NCBI GenBank assembly: GCA_021568835.1 | Contig: JAKGSH010000003.1 | Span: 1-64,000 of the forward strand | Origin: Streptomyces sp. Tue 6430 | GTDB taxonomy: Bacteria > Actinomycetota > Actinomycetes > Streptomycetales > Streptomycetaceae | Reading direction: 5' to 3' | DNA length: 64,000 nucleotides | Shown here: positions 43,438 to 53,893 of the stretch, one piece after another | Numbering within the stretch: position 1 is the first letter of the stretch | Layout: every line of letters begins with the position of its first letter | Position numbers and translations under genes: made by a program | The notes under the pieces: generated by a model | Seen by the model: the letters and a program-made list of their open reading frames with translations, nothing else | The model's database searches: none | What the model was told of the DNA's origin: nothing

Positions 43438-43775
43438 CCCCGCCCCCTTGCGCGTGGGTGTGCCGGCCCGTGCTCCTGAGCGGGCCGGAAACCAGCTCGT
43501 GTCGTGATCCCGTGTGCGTCCCCGTGCGGAGCCTCCGCCCGCCGGGTGCAGTCTGCCCGTGCGGGGCGTCGAGCACCAGTGTGCGCGACACGCGCTCCGC
43601 AATCATCCGGAGCACTCGCGGAATGCGCCCCCGTCGGTGAACGGTGCCGTCCCCAGGTCCTCCTTTGGGGCGCTCAAAGATGCGTTTATGCAGGTGAGGA
43701 GCGTGTGGAAGGTGTCTATGATCGAGTCGTCGGCCGCCTGCGGCGCTGCCGGCGCCCCGCACGAAGGAGCCCGCC
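43438..43775. other. Intergenic promoter region (338 bp), no gene
   Basis: The divergent gap between the hypothetical gene and the cysteine desulfhydrase gene. A candidate -10 TATGAT lies near 43716 with an AT-richer stretch upstream (CTCAAAGATGCGTTTATG). No further structure could be supported. Confidence 0.4.
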
Positions 43776-44899
43776 GTGACCACCCCCCAGCACCTGCGGA
43801 CCGGCGCGACCCTCGACGTCGACCGCAGCGACACCGCCTTCCGCGGCTGGCTGAAAGAAGCCGTCCGCAAGGTCCAGGCCGACGCCAACCGCTCCGCCGA
43901 CACCCACCTGCTGCGCTTCCCGCTGCCGGAGCGGTGGGGCATCGACCTCTACCTGAAGGACGAGTCGACCCACCCCACCGGCAGCCTCAAGCACCGGCTC
44001 GCCCGCTCCCTCTTCCTCTACGCCCTGTGCAACGGCTGGATCAGGCCGGACCGCCGGTGATCGAGGCGTCCAGCGGCTCCACCGCCGTCTCCGAGGCCTA
44101 CTTCGCCAAGCTGATCGGTGTGCCCTTCATCGCCGTCATGCCCCGCACGACGAGCGCCGAGAAGATCCGCCTGATCCAGTTCCACGGCGGACAGTGCCAC
44201 TTCGTGGACGACTCACGGAAGATGTACGAGGAGTCCGCCCGCCTCGCGGCCGACACCGGCGGCCACTACATGGACCAGTTCACCTACGCCGAGCGGGCCA
44301 CGGACTGGCGCGGCAACAACAACATCGCCGAATCCATCTTCCGCCAGATGGAGTTGGAGCGGTTCCCGGAGCCCGCCTGGATCGTCGCCACGGCCGGCAC
44401 CGGCGGTACCTCCGCGACCCTCGCCCGCTACGTCCACTACACCCAGCGCGACACCCGCATCTGCGTCGCCGACCCCGAGAACTCCTGCTTCTTCGAGGGC
44501 TGGACCACCGGCGATCCGGACGTCACCTGCGACTGCGGCTCCCGCATCGAGGGCATCGGTCGGCCCCGTATGGAACCGAGTTTCGTGCCCGGCGCCGTCG
44601 ACCGGATGATGAAGGTCCCCGACGCCGCCAGCGTCGCCGCCGTCCGCGCCCTGGAACGCGCCATCGGCCGCAAGGCGGGCGGCTCGACGGGCACGGGCCT
44701 GTGGAGCGCGCTGAAGGTCGCCGCCGAGATGGTGGCCGAGGGCCGGCAGGGCAGCGTGGTCACCCTGCTGTGCGACCCGGGCGACCGCTACCTGGACAAG
44801 TACTACTCCGACGCCTGGCTCGCCGAACAGGGCCTGGACATCGGCCCGTACAGCGCGGTGATCGACTCCCTGCTGGCGACGGGGGTGTGGCCGGACTGA
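43776..44899 (+). CDS. cds1: PLP-dependent L-cysteine desulfhydrase (Cds1-like)
   Basis: A fold-type II PLP enzyme of about 374 residues that breaks L-cysteine into sulfide, pyruvate and ammonia, matching mycobacterial Cds1 (Rv3684) in pattern. Motifs: [20 protein letters not shown], then [20 protein letters not shown] with the PLP Lys, [20 protein letters not shown] (substrate-binding loop), [15 protein letters not shown] (phosphate-binding Gly loop) and a C-terminal [11 protein letters not shown]. The frame breaks near 44052 (one G short, expected [15 protein letters not shown]). GTG 43776 follows AAGGAG. It probably contributes to sulfide and redox balance. Confidence 0.85.
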
Positions 44900-45021
44900 G
44901 GTGGCACCGGTATGCAGGCATCCGCTGACCGGCCGTCCCTCACGCCCCGCTCCGCGGTCCTCGGACCGAGCCGCGTCACGGCGCTCCCGAAACTCCGCCC
45001 GCGATCCGCCGGCCGGCCGTG

Positions 45022-45324
45022 TCACCGCGCCCCGAAAGCTCCGCCCGGTCCCGGCCGGGCCGGCCGCGGCACCCCGGGAGGCCGCCGTGCCGTCCGCGGC
45101 GAACGCCCACCGCACCTGCCTCCCACACCGTCGTCGGCCGGCCGGACCGACGTCACCACGGGGAAGCGGGCGGTCCACCCGACCGCGTCCTCGGGCGGGG
45201 CGAGGAAGGCCCCCTCCGGCCCCGCGGAGCTCTCCGCGGCGAGGACGAGCCGTACCGGAGCGGTCCCGACGAAGCCGAGTCCCCGGGACGCGGACGATGA
45301 GCCGTCCGCACGGCCCCTCGGCAC
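45022..45324 (-). CDS. Possible hypothetical gene or remnant in a 460-bp gap
   Basis: The gap 44900-45360 has one plausible minus-strand frame: GTAPVRLVLAAESSAGPEGA, FLAPPEDAVGWTARFPVVTS, which has protein-like composition and strong third-position G/C. It loses sense near 45130 and seems to continue in another frame (RQVRWAFAADGTAASRG). It could be a short gene with one more base deletion. I recognise no family. Confidence 0.28.
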   Translation of the reverse strand: MPRGRADGSSSASRGLGFVGTAPVRLVLAAESSAGPEGAFLAPPEDAVGWTARFPVVTSVRPADDGVGGRCGGRSPRTARRPPGVPRPARPGPGGAFGAR

Positions 45325-45360
45325 CGGGGAGACGCGTGCGCCGTCCCGGCCGGCGCCCCG

Positions 45361-46209
45361 TCAGACGTCCGCACCCTCGGCACGCTCCGCACCCTCGGCG
45401 GCCTCACCGGCGACCACCAGCCGCCGCAGATGTTCGGAGATCTCCGCGCGGACCGCGCCCGGCAGCCCGGCGTCCGTCACCAGCGTGTCGACCTGCTCCA
45501 GCGCCGCGAAGGAACTCAAACCGACCACACCCCACTTGGTGTGGTCGGCGACCACCACGACCCGGCGGGCCGACTGCACCAGGCGCCGGTTGGTCTCGGC
45601 CTCCGCCAGGTTCGGCGTGGACAGACCGGCCTTAACCGATATCCCGTGCACACCGAGGAACAGCACGTCGAAGTGGAGCGCCGCGATGGCCTGATCGGCG
45701 ACCGGCCCCACCAGCGAGTCGGACGGCGTGCGCACGCCGCCGGTCAGCACGACCGTCGCCGCGCCCTGCCGGGGGCCCGAGGTGCGCTGCGCCACGTGGA
45801 AGACGTCCGCCACCCGCACCGAGTTGGTCACCACCGTCAGATCCGGCACGTCCACCAGCCGGTGCGCCAGCGCGTACGTCGTCGTGCCCCCCGACAGCGC
45901 GATCGCGCTGCCCGGCGCGACCAGCTCGGCCGCGGCCCGCGCGATGTCCTCCTTGGCGCTCAGCTCCAGGCCCGACTTGGCCTCGAAACCGGGCTCGTGG
46001 GTGCTCGCCTCCACGACCGGCACCGCACCGCCGTGCACCTTCTCCAGGACACCCTGACGGGACAGCGCGTCGAGGTCGCGGCGCACCGTCATGTCCGACA
46101 CTCCGAGCTTGCGGGTCAGCTCGTTGACCCGGACGCCGCCCCGGCGCCGGACCTCGTCGAGGATCAGTGCGCGCCGCTGCTCCGCGAGGAGGTTCTGATT
46201 CTCGCTCAC
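45361..46209 (-). CDS. DeoR family transcriptional regulator
   Basis: A 282-residue regulator. HTH: VRVNELTRKLGVSDMTVRRD near residues 26-45; DeoRC effector domain: IALSGGTTTYALAHRLVDVP, TVVTNSVRVADVF, VVLTGGVRTPSDSLVGPVAD, VVVVADHTKWGVVGL. GTG 46209 start. The frame is intact. It sits alone: the divergent neighbour is the large membrane hydrolase 302 bp away, so its target operon is not evident here. A sugar phosphate is the expected effector. Confidence 0.87.
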   Translation of the reverse strand: MSENQNLLAEQRRALILDEVRRRGGVRVNELTRKLGVSDMTVRRDLDALSRQGVLEKVHGGAVPVVEASTHEPGFEAKSGLELSAKEDIARAAAELVAPGSAIALSGGTTTYALAHRLVDVPDLTVVTNSVRVADVFHVAQRTSGPRQGAATVVLTGGVRTPSDSLVGPVADQAIAALHFDVLFLGVHGISVKAGLSTPNLAEAETNRRLVQSARRVVVVADHTKWGVVGLSSFAALEQVDTLVTDAGLPGAVRAEISEHLRRLVVAGEAAEGAERAEGADV

Positions 46210-46511
46210 GTACGCTCCGGTCCTCTCGACTCAGGTCGGCCCACTCCGTCCGACACGCCCGCCCACCTGCCGCGACAAGGACACGCTGCCGATCGGCGGC
46301 CGTGCGGGCGTCCCATCCTCGCACGGGCCGCCACCGGCCGTACCACCCCCCGTCCGTCGCGGGCATGTCACAACCGTGACACCCGTCGGTCCCGATCCCC
46401 GCACGGAACGGTGATATTCGGTGACAACGCGTGCGCACCCGTCGCGCAGCGGTCATCCTTGTGCCGCACGCACACGGAGCGACAGCGCGTCACGGGGGAA
46501 GTGCGAGAACA
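46210..46511. other. Divergent promoter gap (302 bp), no gene
   Basis: It lies between the DeoR gene and the membrane hydrolase. CGGTGATATTCGGTGACA near 46410 is the only AT-richer patch and could hold a promoter. Nothing else can be supported. Confidence 0.35.
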
Positions 46512-48838
46512 GTGGAACGTGCGCAGGAACGAGCCTCGACCGGCCCGGCGGCTTCCGCCGCCCTGGAACTCCTGGTCCACGGCGTGGGCGGAGCCACGCC
46601 CGAGAAGATGCTGAACGATCCGCGCACCGTGCGGATCACCGGCGACGACACGGCCGCCGTGTACCGGCGCGAGGCCGACGTGGACGCCGAGAACGCGACC
46701 ACCGGCGGACCGGGGGACCGGCCGGTCCCCGAGGCCTACGTCTGGTCCAACCTCACCTCCGGCAACGGCACCCGGGCCCTGTGGCTCCTGCTGCTGCCGT
46801 TCATGGTCGTCAACCTCGCGCACTGGATGCGTCCCGCAGCCCGGCAGCGCACCCGCGCGGTCCGCCTGTACGGACTGCTGGTGCGGCTCACCGGCCTGAC
46901 CCTGACGGTCCTGCTCGTCGCCGCCGTCTGCGAGGTCGCCCTGGACCTGACGGCCTGGCAGTGCGCGGGCACCCGCGCGTGCGCCGAACGGCACACCTGG
47001 CTGGGCTTCCTGTCCCCGGCCGTGTCCGACGGCGGCTGGTGGAGTCCGCCCGGCCGCCGCCTCGCCCTCGCGGCCGTCGTCCCGACCGCCCTCACCGTCC
47101 TGCTCTGGTACCTGTCCCACCGCACCTGGCGGGCGTACGAGTCCCAGGAGCCGCCGAACGCCCGCACCGAATCCGAGGACGTGCCCGGCCACACCGCCCT
47201 CGGCCGCCCCGGCTTCTGGTACGGGCGCCGTCTGGTCGCCCGGCTGCGCGCGGCCCACACCGCGGCCGGCCTGCTGACGGTGGCCGCCGCCGTCGGCACC
47301 GCCGCCGCACGCCAGGACCACGCGCCCGGCGGGCCCGCCACGCTCGACGTCCTCGGCCGACTCCTGGAGGCCGCCCTGGCCGCCGGCGCGCTCGCCACGG
47401 TCTGGGTGGTGTGCCGCCGGGGCCGCAGCGAGCACCGCCTCGACCGCCGCCTCGACGCCCACCTCGTACGGCGCCTGCCGCTGGCCGCCCTCGGCCTGCT
47501 CGGTCTCACCTGCGTGTACGCCGGGTGGGAACGCCCCGCGTGGCGGTCGGACGGCCGGCTGCCGGGGGACGTGACCTTCGGCGGCATCGCCCTCGTCCAG
47601 GGCGCGCTGGTGATCGCCCTCGCGCTCGTCGCCTCGGTCCTGTACCGCGGGGCCGGGAGCGATCCGCAGGGCCGTGCCGCCCTGAAGGGCCTGGGCGGAC
47701 CCGCCGTCGCGATGCTCGCCTGCGCCCTCGGCAGCGTGATGTCCGGCGGGGTGTCCCAGCGCGTCTCGGACTGGCTGGACGGCACCGGCACCTTCCTCGC
47801 CGGACCCCCGGTGCTGCTGACCTGGCAGGCGTCCGTGATCCCGGCGGTACTGATCGTGCTGCTCGCCCTGTGCGGCCTGCTCGCCCGGAGAGCAGCGCTG
47901 CTGGCCCGCGCCGAGCGGGTCGCGGTGGCCCGCGAGTACGGTGCCGACCCCGGCGACCAGGCCCGCACCCAGCGCATCGCCCGCGCCCGCGCCATGGCCA
48001 CGCTCACCGACCGGGCGCCGCTCCTCGTCGCCGTCACCTCCACCGCGACCCTGCTGCTCGGCGCCGGCGCGCTCGTCGGCGCCCTCGCCACCGGCCGGAC
48101 CCCCGAGCGGGCCGCCGAGCACGCCCACCCCCTCGTCCACGGCGCGGCCCAGACCGGTCAGGCACTCGGTTCCTGGCTGATAGGGCTCGGTTTCCTGCTC
48201 TTCGTCACCTGGGGCGGCGCGCCTACAAGGACGCCTCCGCGCGCCGCACCATCGGCATCCTCTGGGACGTCGGCACCTTCTGGCCGCGCGCCGCGCACCC
48301 CTTCTCCCCGCCCTGTTACGCCGAGCGCGCGGTGCCCGACCTGACCTGGCGCATGGCCACCTGGACCCGCGCCACCGGCGGACGTCTGGTGATCTCGGGC
48401 CACTCGCAGGGCAGCGTCCTCGCCGCCGCCGCGGCCTGGCAACTGAGTCCCGCCGACCGCGGCCGCGTCGCCCTCCTGACCTACGGCTCCCCGATCGAGC
48501 GCCTCTACGGCCGCTGGTTCCCGGCCCACTTCGGCCCCGCCGCGCTGCACGCCCTGCACGAGGACATGGACTGCTGGCGCAACCTCCACCGCCCCACCGA
48601 CCCGATCGGCGGCCCGGTCCGGTTGTCCGGCGACGACTGCGGCCCCGAGGTCGACCGCGCCGCCCTCGCCGACCCCCTGGCCTACGGCCGCACCGAGGCC
48701 CACCCGCTGCCCTCACCGATCCTGGGCCACTCCGACTACCAGGCGGACCCGGCCTTCGCCGAGGAACGCGAACGCCTGCTGTCCCGCCTGCAACCGGACC
48801 TCCCGGCCCAGCGCGCGCAGGCACCGGCGGACGGCTAG
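46512..48838 (+). CDS. Large multi-pass membrane protein with C-terminal alpha/beta-hydrolase (lipase-like) domain
   Basis: About 775 residues. The N-terminus has ALELLVHGVGGATPEKML, an HG oxyanion-hole motif. Then come about eight hydrophobic segments (ALWLLLLPFMVVNLAHWM, GLTLTVLLVAAVCEVAL, RLALAAVVPTALTVLLWYL, LPLAALGLLGLTCVYAG, IALVQGALVIALALVASVL and others). The C-terminal part has GGRLVISGHSQGSVLAAAAA (GHSQG nucleophile elbow) and a late His in ILGHSDYQADP. The frame breaks near 48214 (one C short, expected TWGRRAYKDASARRTIG). The layout suggests a membrane-bound serine hydrolase whose N-terminal strand completes the catalytic fold. Convergent with the beta-helix/AAA gene. Function unknown. 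Confidence 0.72.
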
Positions 48839-48869
48839 GGTCCGTCCGGCATGATCCGGCGGACGGACC
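48839..48869. terminator. Bidirectional hairpin terminator
   Basis: GGTCCGTCCG (48839-48848) pairs perfectly with CGGACGGACC (48860-48869). It fills the 30-bp gap between the convergent stops of the membrane hydrolase and the beta-helix/AAA gene. Confidence 0.75.
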
Positions 48870-51306
48870 TAAGGCAGTTCCGGCAGGTCCTCCGCGTACA
48901 GGAGGGTCAGGTCGTCCGTGCTCGGGTCCGGGACGTGGGCGACGCGGCTCGCGTGGCGCTCCACCATCGCCTCGAAGGTCTGGCGGGCGGTGCGGCCGTT
49001 GCCGAAGGCGGCGCCCTTGGGGATCTCCGTGAAGTACTTCAGGAGTGCCTCCGGGGCGCCCGGCGCCAGCCGGTACTCGTGCTCCTCGGCCTGCTGCTCG
49101 ACGATCCGCAGCAGTTCGCCGGGGCCGTAGTCGCCGAAGGTGATGGTCCGCGAGAAACGCGACGCCACACCGGGGTTGACCGACAGGAACCGCTCCATCT
49201 CGGCCGTGTACCCGGCGACGATCACCACCACGGCGTCCCGGTGGTCCTCCATCAGCTTCACGAGCGTGTCGATGGCCTCCTTGCCGAAATCACGCCCGGC
49301 GTCCTCGGGGGAGAGCGCATACGCCTCGTCGATGAACAGCACACCGCCGCGTGCCCGCTCGAAGGCCTCCTGGGTGCGGATCGCGGTCGAGCCGATGTGC
49401 TCGCCGACCAGGTCGACGCGCGACACCTCGACCAGATGGCCCTTCTCCAGGACGTGCAGCGCGGCGAGGATCTCGCCGTAGAGCCGCGCGACCGTCGTCT
49501 TGCCGGTGCCGGGGGAGCCGGTGAAGACCAGGTGCCGCTTGACCGAGGCCGCTTTCAGACCGGCCTGCTGCCGGCGCCGGCCCACCTCGATCATGTCGGT
49601 CAGCGCCCGCACCTCGCGCTTGACGCTCTCCAGACCCACCAGGGCGTCGAGTTCGCCCATCACGTCCGTGGAGGCCCGCACCTGCCGCTCCGGATCGGCC
49701 ACGGCCGGCCGCGCCTCGGGCACGGTGGCACGCTGCTCGGGGAGCGCGCCGAGCAGCCCCGGCGAGGAGGGCGCCGCTTCCACGGCGGTCTCCCGCGTGC
49801 CCGGCGTCGGGATGCCGGCGCTCTCGTCGCTCGTGCAGTCCTCGACCACGGGACCCGAGCCGGCCGCGGCGTCCGGACCGGCGTCCGCGAACTCGTACCC
49901 CCGCCGCGCGCAGCGCTCGGTCCGGCACTTGCGCAGCGTCGTACGGCAGCCGTCTATCACGTGGAAGCCGTAGCCGCCGCTGTTGGTGACCCGGCAGTTC
50001 AGGAAGCTGCCGCGGCCGCCCGCCGACACGTAGAAGCCGGCCTCGGCCGGGGAGTCGACGGTGCAGCGCTCGACCGTGGGGTCGGCGCCCTTGGTGACGA
50101 TCACGCCGGTCTGGGTGGCGTCCACGGTGCAGTTGTTGAGCGTGCCGCCGCTGCCGTGGTCGCGGAACCAGGCGCCGGTCGCCGCGTCCCGGATCCGGCA
50201 GTCGTCGAGCTGGGCGGTCGCGCCGTCGCTGACCGACACGGCCGTGTTGCGCACCTGGAAGAGGTCGCTGTCGACGACGTCCGCGCGCGAACCGCGGTCG
50301 AGGACGAACAGGGCGTCCGGCACGTCGTGCACCCGGCAGGAGTCGAGGACCACGGTGGCGCCGTCGCTGACCCAGACGGCCGGGTAGTCGCCGGTGCTGT
50401 CGAAGATCTCGCACTGGTTGGCGTCGACCCGGGTGCCCGGGTCCCACACCGACAGGCCGTTGCGCCCGAACTGACGCACCGTCGTCCGCGTCAGCGTCAG
50501 CACGGAACGCGAGCGCAGATCGATCGCGTTCTCCGGGATGTCGTGGATCCGGCAGTCGGCGAGGGTGAGCACGGCGTCCGTGTCGAGCGTGACCCCGTCG
50601 GCGGTGGTGCGGTGCACATCGCAGTCGGTGAGGTGCGCGGTGGCGCGCGCGGTGATCTGCACGCCGCTGCCCCGGACCTCGTAGACCTCGCAACCCACCG
50701 CCTCCAGGGCGGAGTTCTCGCCGGTCGCGCTCAGGCCGGCCCCGGAGGTGCGGTGCACCCGGCAGCGCTCCAGCCGCGGATGGCCGCCCCGCGCACGGCG
50801 ACGCCCGCCTGTCCGGCCGCGACGACCTCGCACTCCTCGAAGACCCCGCCACCGCCGTCGACCACGGCGATGCCGATGCCGGCCGGGTTGTCGACGGTGC
50901 ACCGCCGGACCGTGGGACGCGCGCCGCCGCGCACCTCGATGCCGGCCGCGGACCGCGTCACGATCCGCAGGTCCAGCAGCTCGGGAGTGCCCTCCTCGAC
51001 GAGCACCGCGGGCGCAGCCGCGTCCTGGCCCTCCACGTGCAGGTCCTGCACCACTGCCGGGGCCCGCACGGTCAACGGCACGCCGTCCACGGGCGCGATG
51101 CGGACGGAGCCGGGGGCGCCCTCGGGGCCGCGCAGGGTCACCGCGCGCTGCACGACGAGGTTCTCCCGGTAGGTGCCGGGAGCGATGGTGAGCACGTCGC
51201 CCTCGGCCGCGGCCTCCAGGGCTGCGGCGAGCGACGCGTACTCACCCGTGCGGCGCCGCCACCTCGATGTGCCGGTGTGCGTCACCTGGACCGTGCCCTG
51301 TGCCAT
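48869..51306 (-). CDS. Right-handed beta-helix / CbxX-type AAA+ ATPase fusion
   Basis: About 812 residues. The first 480 form a pectate-lyase-like parallel beta-helix: a capping segment (YASLAAALEAAAEGDVLTIAP, shown in part) and then about 15 rungs of the form C-x-V/I-x-D/N (RCTVDNPAGIGI, DCDVHRTTADGV, NCTVDATQTGV). The rest is a CbxX/CfqX (EccA/SpoVK-like) AAA+ module: LVGLESVKREVRAL, Walker A GSPGTGKTT, Walker B GVLFIDEAYAL, sensor VIVAGYTAEM and the arginine finger region NPGVASRFSRTITF. The frame breaks near 50780 (expected GVAVRGGGHPRLERCRV). No signal peptide, so it acts in the cytoplasm. The fusion is unusual; remodelling of a repetitive or phage-like substrate is conceivable. Confidence 0.85.
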
Positions 51307-51475
51307 GGCGTTGCTGTGCCCCCACCTCGGTCTTGCTGATCACTCGGTCGTCCACAGGGGTGCTCCGGCCGTGCCGCACCCCTGCGGCTCCCTCGCGCGC
51401 GGGTCGATGCCGAATGCTCGGCCGGTCCACCGTAGCGTGCGCGCGGGCGGTGGGTTGACCACAGACGGAAGGCCG

Positions 51476-52084
51476 TCAGCTGCCGGCGCCGGTGCGGCCC
51501 CAGTCCGGGCCCGCCCGGTCCCATGCCTGGTCCCAACGGGCGTACCGGCGGCGGACCAACTGCCGGACGGCGAGTCTTCGGAGCGCTTCGACGATGCCCG
51601 CGGTGAGCAGGGCCGCGCCGCATCCGGCGAGGACGGCGTGGGTGGTCGCGGTGGCGGAGTCCAGGGGGCGGCCCACCGGACGGCCGCGCGTGTCGATCCA
51701 CAGGAAGAAGCGGTCGCCCCGGTGGGCGGACGTCAGGCCGGCGAGGACCGTGCCGTGGTGCGGGGTGCCGTCGGGAGCGGTCCAGTCGGCCACCACGCGG
51801 GTGCGGCCGTCCCGCCCGGAGACGCTCTCGGGCTCCGACTCCGGCATCGAACCCCCGAGCTCGCGCACCACGGTCGCCGGGACCTGGTGGCGGGAGAGGC
51901 GTTGGTCGCGGACGGTGCGCTGCAACGCGTCCTGCGCGACGGCGCCGACGAGGGAGCCGACGACGGGCGCCACGAGCAGCATCAGGAGCAGTGCCGTCAG
52001 CGCCACCCAGGCCTCGACCAGATCCGTCGTACGGCGCAACGGATTGCGCCGCCAGCGCCAGAGCCCACCGATCGCCCGCACCAC
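51476..52084 (-). CDS. Rv1733c-like transmembrane protein
   Basis: A 202-residue protein with two transmembrane helices (WVALTALLLMLLVAPVVGSL near residue 25 and AVLAGCGAALLTAGIVEALR near residue 150) flanking an extracytoplasmic domain (HHGTVLAGLTSAHRGDRFFL then WIDTRGRPVGRPL). It starts VVRAIGGLWRWRRNPLRRTTD, the usual Rv1733c-family N-terminus, so GTG 52084 (or 52081), with AAGGGGGT just upstream, is preferred over the earlier GTG at 52165. The role in the envelope is unknown. Confidence 0.8.
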   Translation of the reverse strand: MVRAIGGLWRWRRNPLRRTTDLVEAWVALTALLLMLLVAPVVGSLVGAVAQDALQRTVRDQRLSRHQVPATVVRELGGSMPESEPESVSGRDGRTRVVADWTAPDGTPHHGTVLAGLTSAHRGDRFFLWIDTRGRPVGRPLDSATATTHAVLAGCGAALLTAGIVEALRRLAVRQLVRRRYARWDQAWDRAGPDWGRTGAGS

Positions 52085-52310
52085 CGGCACCCCCTTCCCG
52101 CTCCGTGACACCGCCCCCGCAGAGCCGATCACGCGCGGGTCCGGGCGAAGGGGGAGCGACATCACCCGCGGCCGGGACCTCTCATGAACGTCTCACGAAA
52201 AGCACAACGGCCGGAGGGCGGGCGGAGGTTCCCATGGAGTCTCCCCGGAGTGCCACACCCGCTCTCCGCCGCCGGGAGGCCGGGAGGCGCCCCGACCCGC
52301 GCCGCGCTCG

Positions 52311-53135
52311 TCAGTCCACCACGGTGACCGGGTCGCCCACCCGGACGGTGCCGCGGGAGAGGGGCACCAGGTTCTGTCCGAAGACCAGCTTGCCGCCCAG
52401 CCGCCGATGGCGTCCCAGCGTGTGGAGGGGCTCCTTGCCGCGCTCCGCGGTGCTCTGGTCGGTCGTGGTCACCACGCACCGGCCGCACGGTTTGGCGACC
52501 CGGAAAGCGACCTCGCCGATGGTCACACGCGACCAGCCGTCCTCGGCCCACGGCCGCGTGCCCGTCACGACCACGTTCGGCCGGAAGCGGTTCATCGGCA
52601 GCGGTCCCTCCGCGGCGTGCTCGCCCCGCGCGATCAGCGAGTTGAGGGCGTCGAGCGAGGCGACGGTGGTGACCAGCAGCGGATATCCGTCGGCGAACGC
52701 GACCGTCTCGCCGGGCAGCCCGTACTCGGGGTCGACGGCACGGCGCTTCGCGGGGTCGTCCATGTGCACCAGACGCACGTCGGCGCCGAGATGGGCGCTG
52801 CACCAGGCGTGCGCGTCCTCGTCGGCGAGGACGCCCTCGACCTTGTCGCGGAAGATCTCCAGCGAGACCGTTCCGACCGGCTGCGGCACGGAGACGGTCA
52901 GCGGCGGCAGACCGGGCGCGGACAGACGGACGCCGCCGCCGGGCAGGAGCTCGGCGGCGGCTTGCGCGAGGCGCGGCTGCTGACGCTGGGTGACGACCTT
53001 TCCCCCATGGTCGATCAGCGCCCAGCGTCGGTCTCCGGCCAGTCCCCAGGGCTCCACCTCGGCTTCCCGGGGCGCCTGGCCCCGGAACGCCTTGACCGGA
53101 TGAACGTGGATCGACAGCAGCTCGGCATTCCCCAT
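52311..53135 (-). CDS. MOSC domain-containing protein
   Basis: A 274-residue protein with an N-terminal MOSC_N beta-barrel (LLSIHVHPVKAFRG, WGLAGDRRWALID) and a C-terminal MOSC domain carrying the conserved Cys in RVAKPCGRCVVTTTDQ, plus RFRPNVVV and LVFGQNLVPL. MOSC proteins bind the molybdenum cofactor and transfer sulfur or reduce N-hydroxylated compounds (mARC, YcbX). YcbX-type reductases pair with a ferredoxin domain, but no such domain is fused here. The frame is intact. GTG/ATG choice: ATG 53135. Confidence 0.87.
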   Translation of the reverse strand: MGNAELLSIHVHPVKAFRGQAPREAEVEPWGLAGDRRWALIDHGGKVVTQRQQPRLAQAAAELLPGGGVRLSAPGLPPLTVSVPQPVGTVSLEIFRDKVEGVLADEDAHAWCSAHLGADVRLVHMDDPAKRRAVDPEYGLPGETVAFADGYPLLVTTVASLDALNSLIARGEHAAEGPLPMNRFRPNVVVTGTRPWAEDGWSRVTIGEVAFRVAKPCGRCVVTTTDQSTAERGKEPLHTLGRHRRLGGKLVFGQNLVPLSRGTVRVGDPVTVVD

Positions 53136-53177
53136 GGCCTCATCCTGCCAGGCGACGGCGGCTGTCCCCGGGGCGGC

Positions 53178-53604
53178 TCAGTAACCGCGGTACTGCTGGT
53201 TGTTGTACGGGTCCTGGTACTGGGGCGCGGCGGGCCGGGGGCCGCGGGGCGCATCGCGTCGTACCCCGTGCCGGGACCGGCGGGGCGCGGCGGCTGCATC
53301 TGCGGGCCGGGATAACCGCGTGGCGCGTTGGCCTGCGGCGGGATGTAGGCGGTCGGCGCCTGCTGCAGCGGAGCGGGCTGCTGCGCCTGCGGGTAGCCGT
53401 AGCCGTACGGGGACGGGGCCGCCGGGAGGGCGGGCAGTGCCGACGGCAGCGCGGGCAGGTGGCTGCCCGTGTCGTAGGCGGCGGGGACCCGGATCGGGGC
53501 GATCTGCGGGGTGCCCCGCTCGGCCACGAGCGAGTCGTAGATCGGAGTGTCCGGGAAGGAGGCGGAGTAGTAGCCGCCGCCATAGGTGGAGCGGGGGAGG
53601 TCAT
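53178..53604 (-). CDS. DUF6643-like Pro/Gln/Tyr-rich protein
   Basis: A low-complexity protein of about 142 residues. It opens MTSPRSTYGGGYYSASFPDT and IYDSLVAERGTPQIAPIRVP, then has Pro/Gln/Ala-rich stretches, and ends YQDPYNNQQYRGY. Two one-base losses are needed: one in a C run near 53595 and one near 53240. The conserved opening matches Streptomyces proteins called DUF6643. ATG 53604 has no clear ribosome site, so it may be leaderless. It may be a disordered cell-surface or spore-linked protein; the function is unknown. Confidence 0.65.
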
Positions 53605-53893
53605 GGCACATAAGTTAAGCCCACGATGTGCTGGTTGGGGAGACCGATAAGAGGGTTGTTTTCCGTGTCGGCGGTGCCTCCGCATACCCAATGCGAGCGA
53701 ACTTGGCAAAAAGGGGCGGCAATCATGGTTTGGATCGTGTAAAGGCCGAGTTCCCGATGGGTTACCGGCGGTTGGCCAGGGATCTTCCGGCCCTGCGGAT
53801 GGGCGTTCCCGGCCCGGGCGAATAAGTTGACGAGTAGGCAATCCGAAGAGTGCCGGGGCGCGTGGTCCGGCCGCCGGAGATGAGGGGGCGAGC

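Noticed and set aside
48851..51172. 773-codon plus-strand frame over the beta-helix/AAA gene
   Set aside because: It is the mirror of a gene with clear Walker motifs; its His/Gly/Val-rich product has no recognisable family.
51307..51475. Small gene in the gap before the Rv1733c-like gene
   Set aside because: Frames are Arg/Pro-rich without a ribosome site or conserved pattern.
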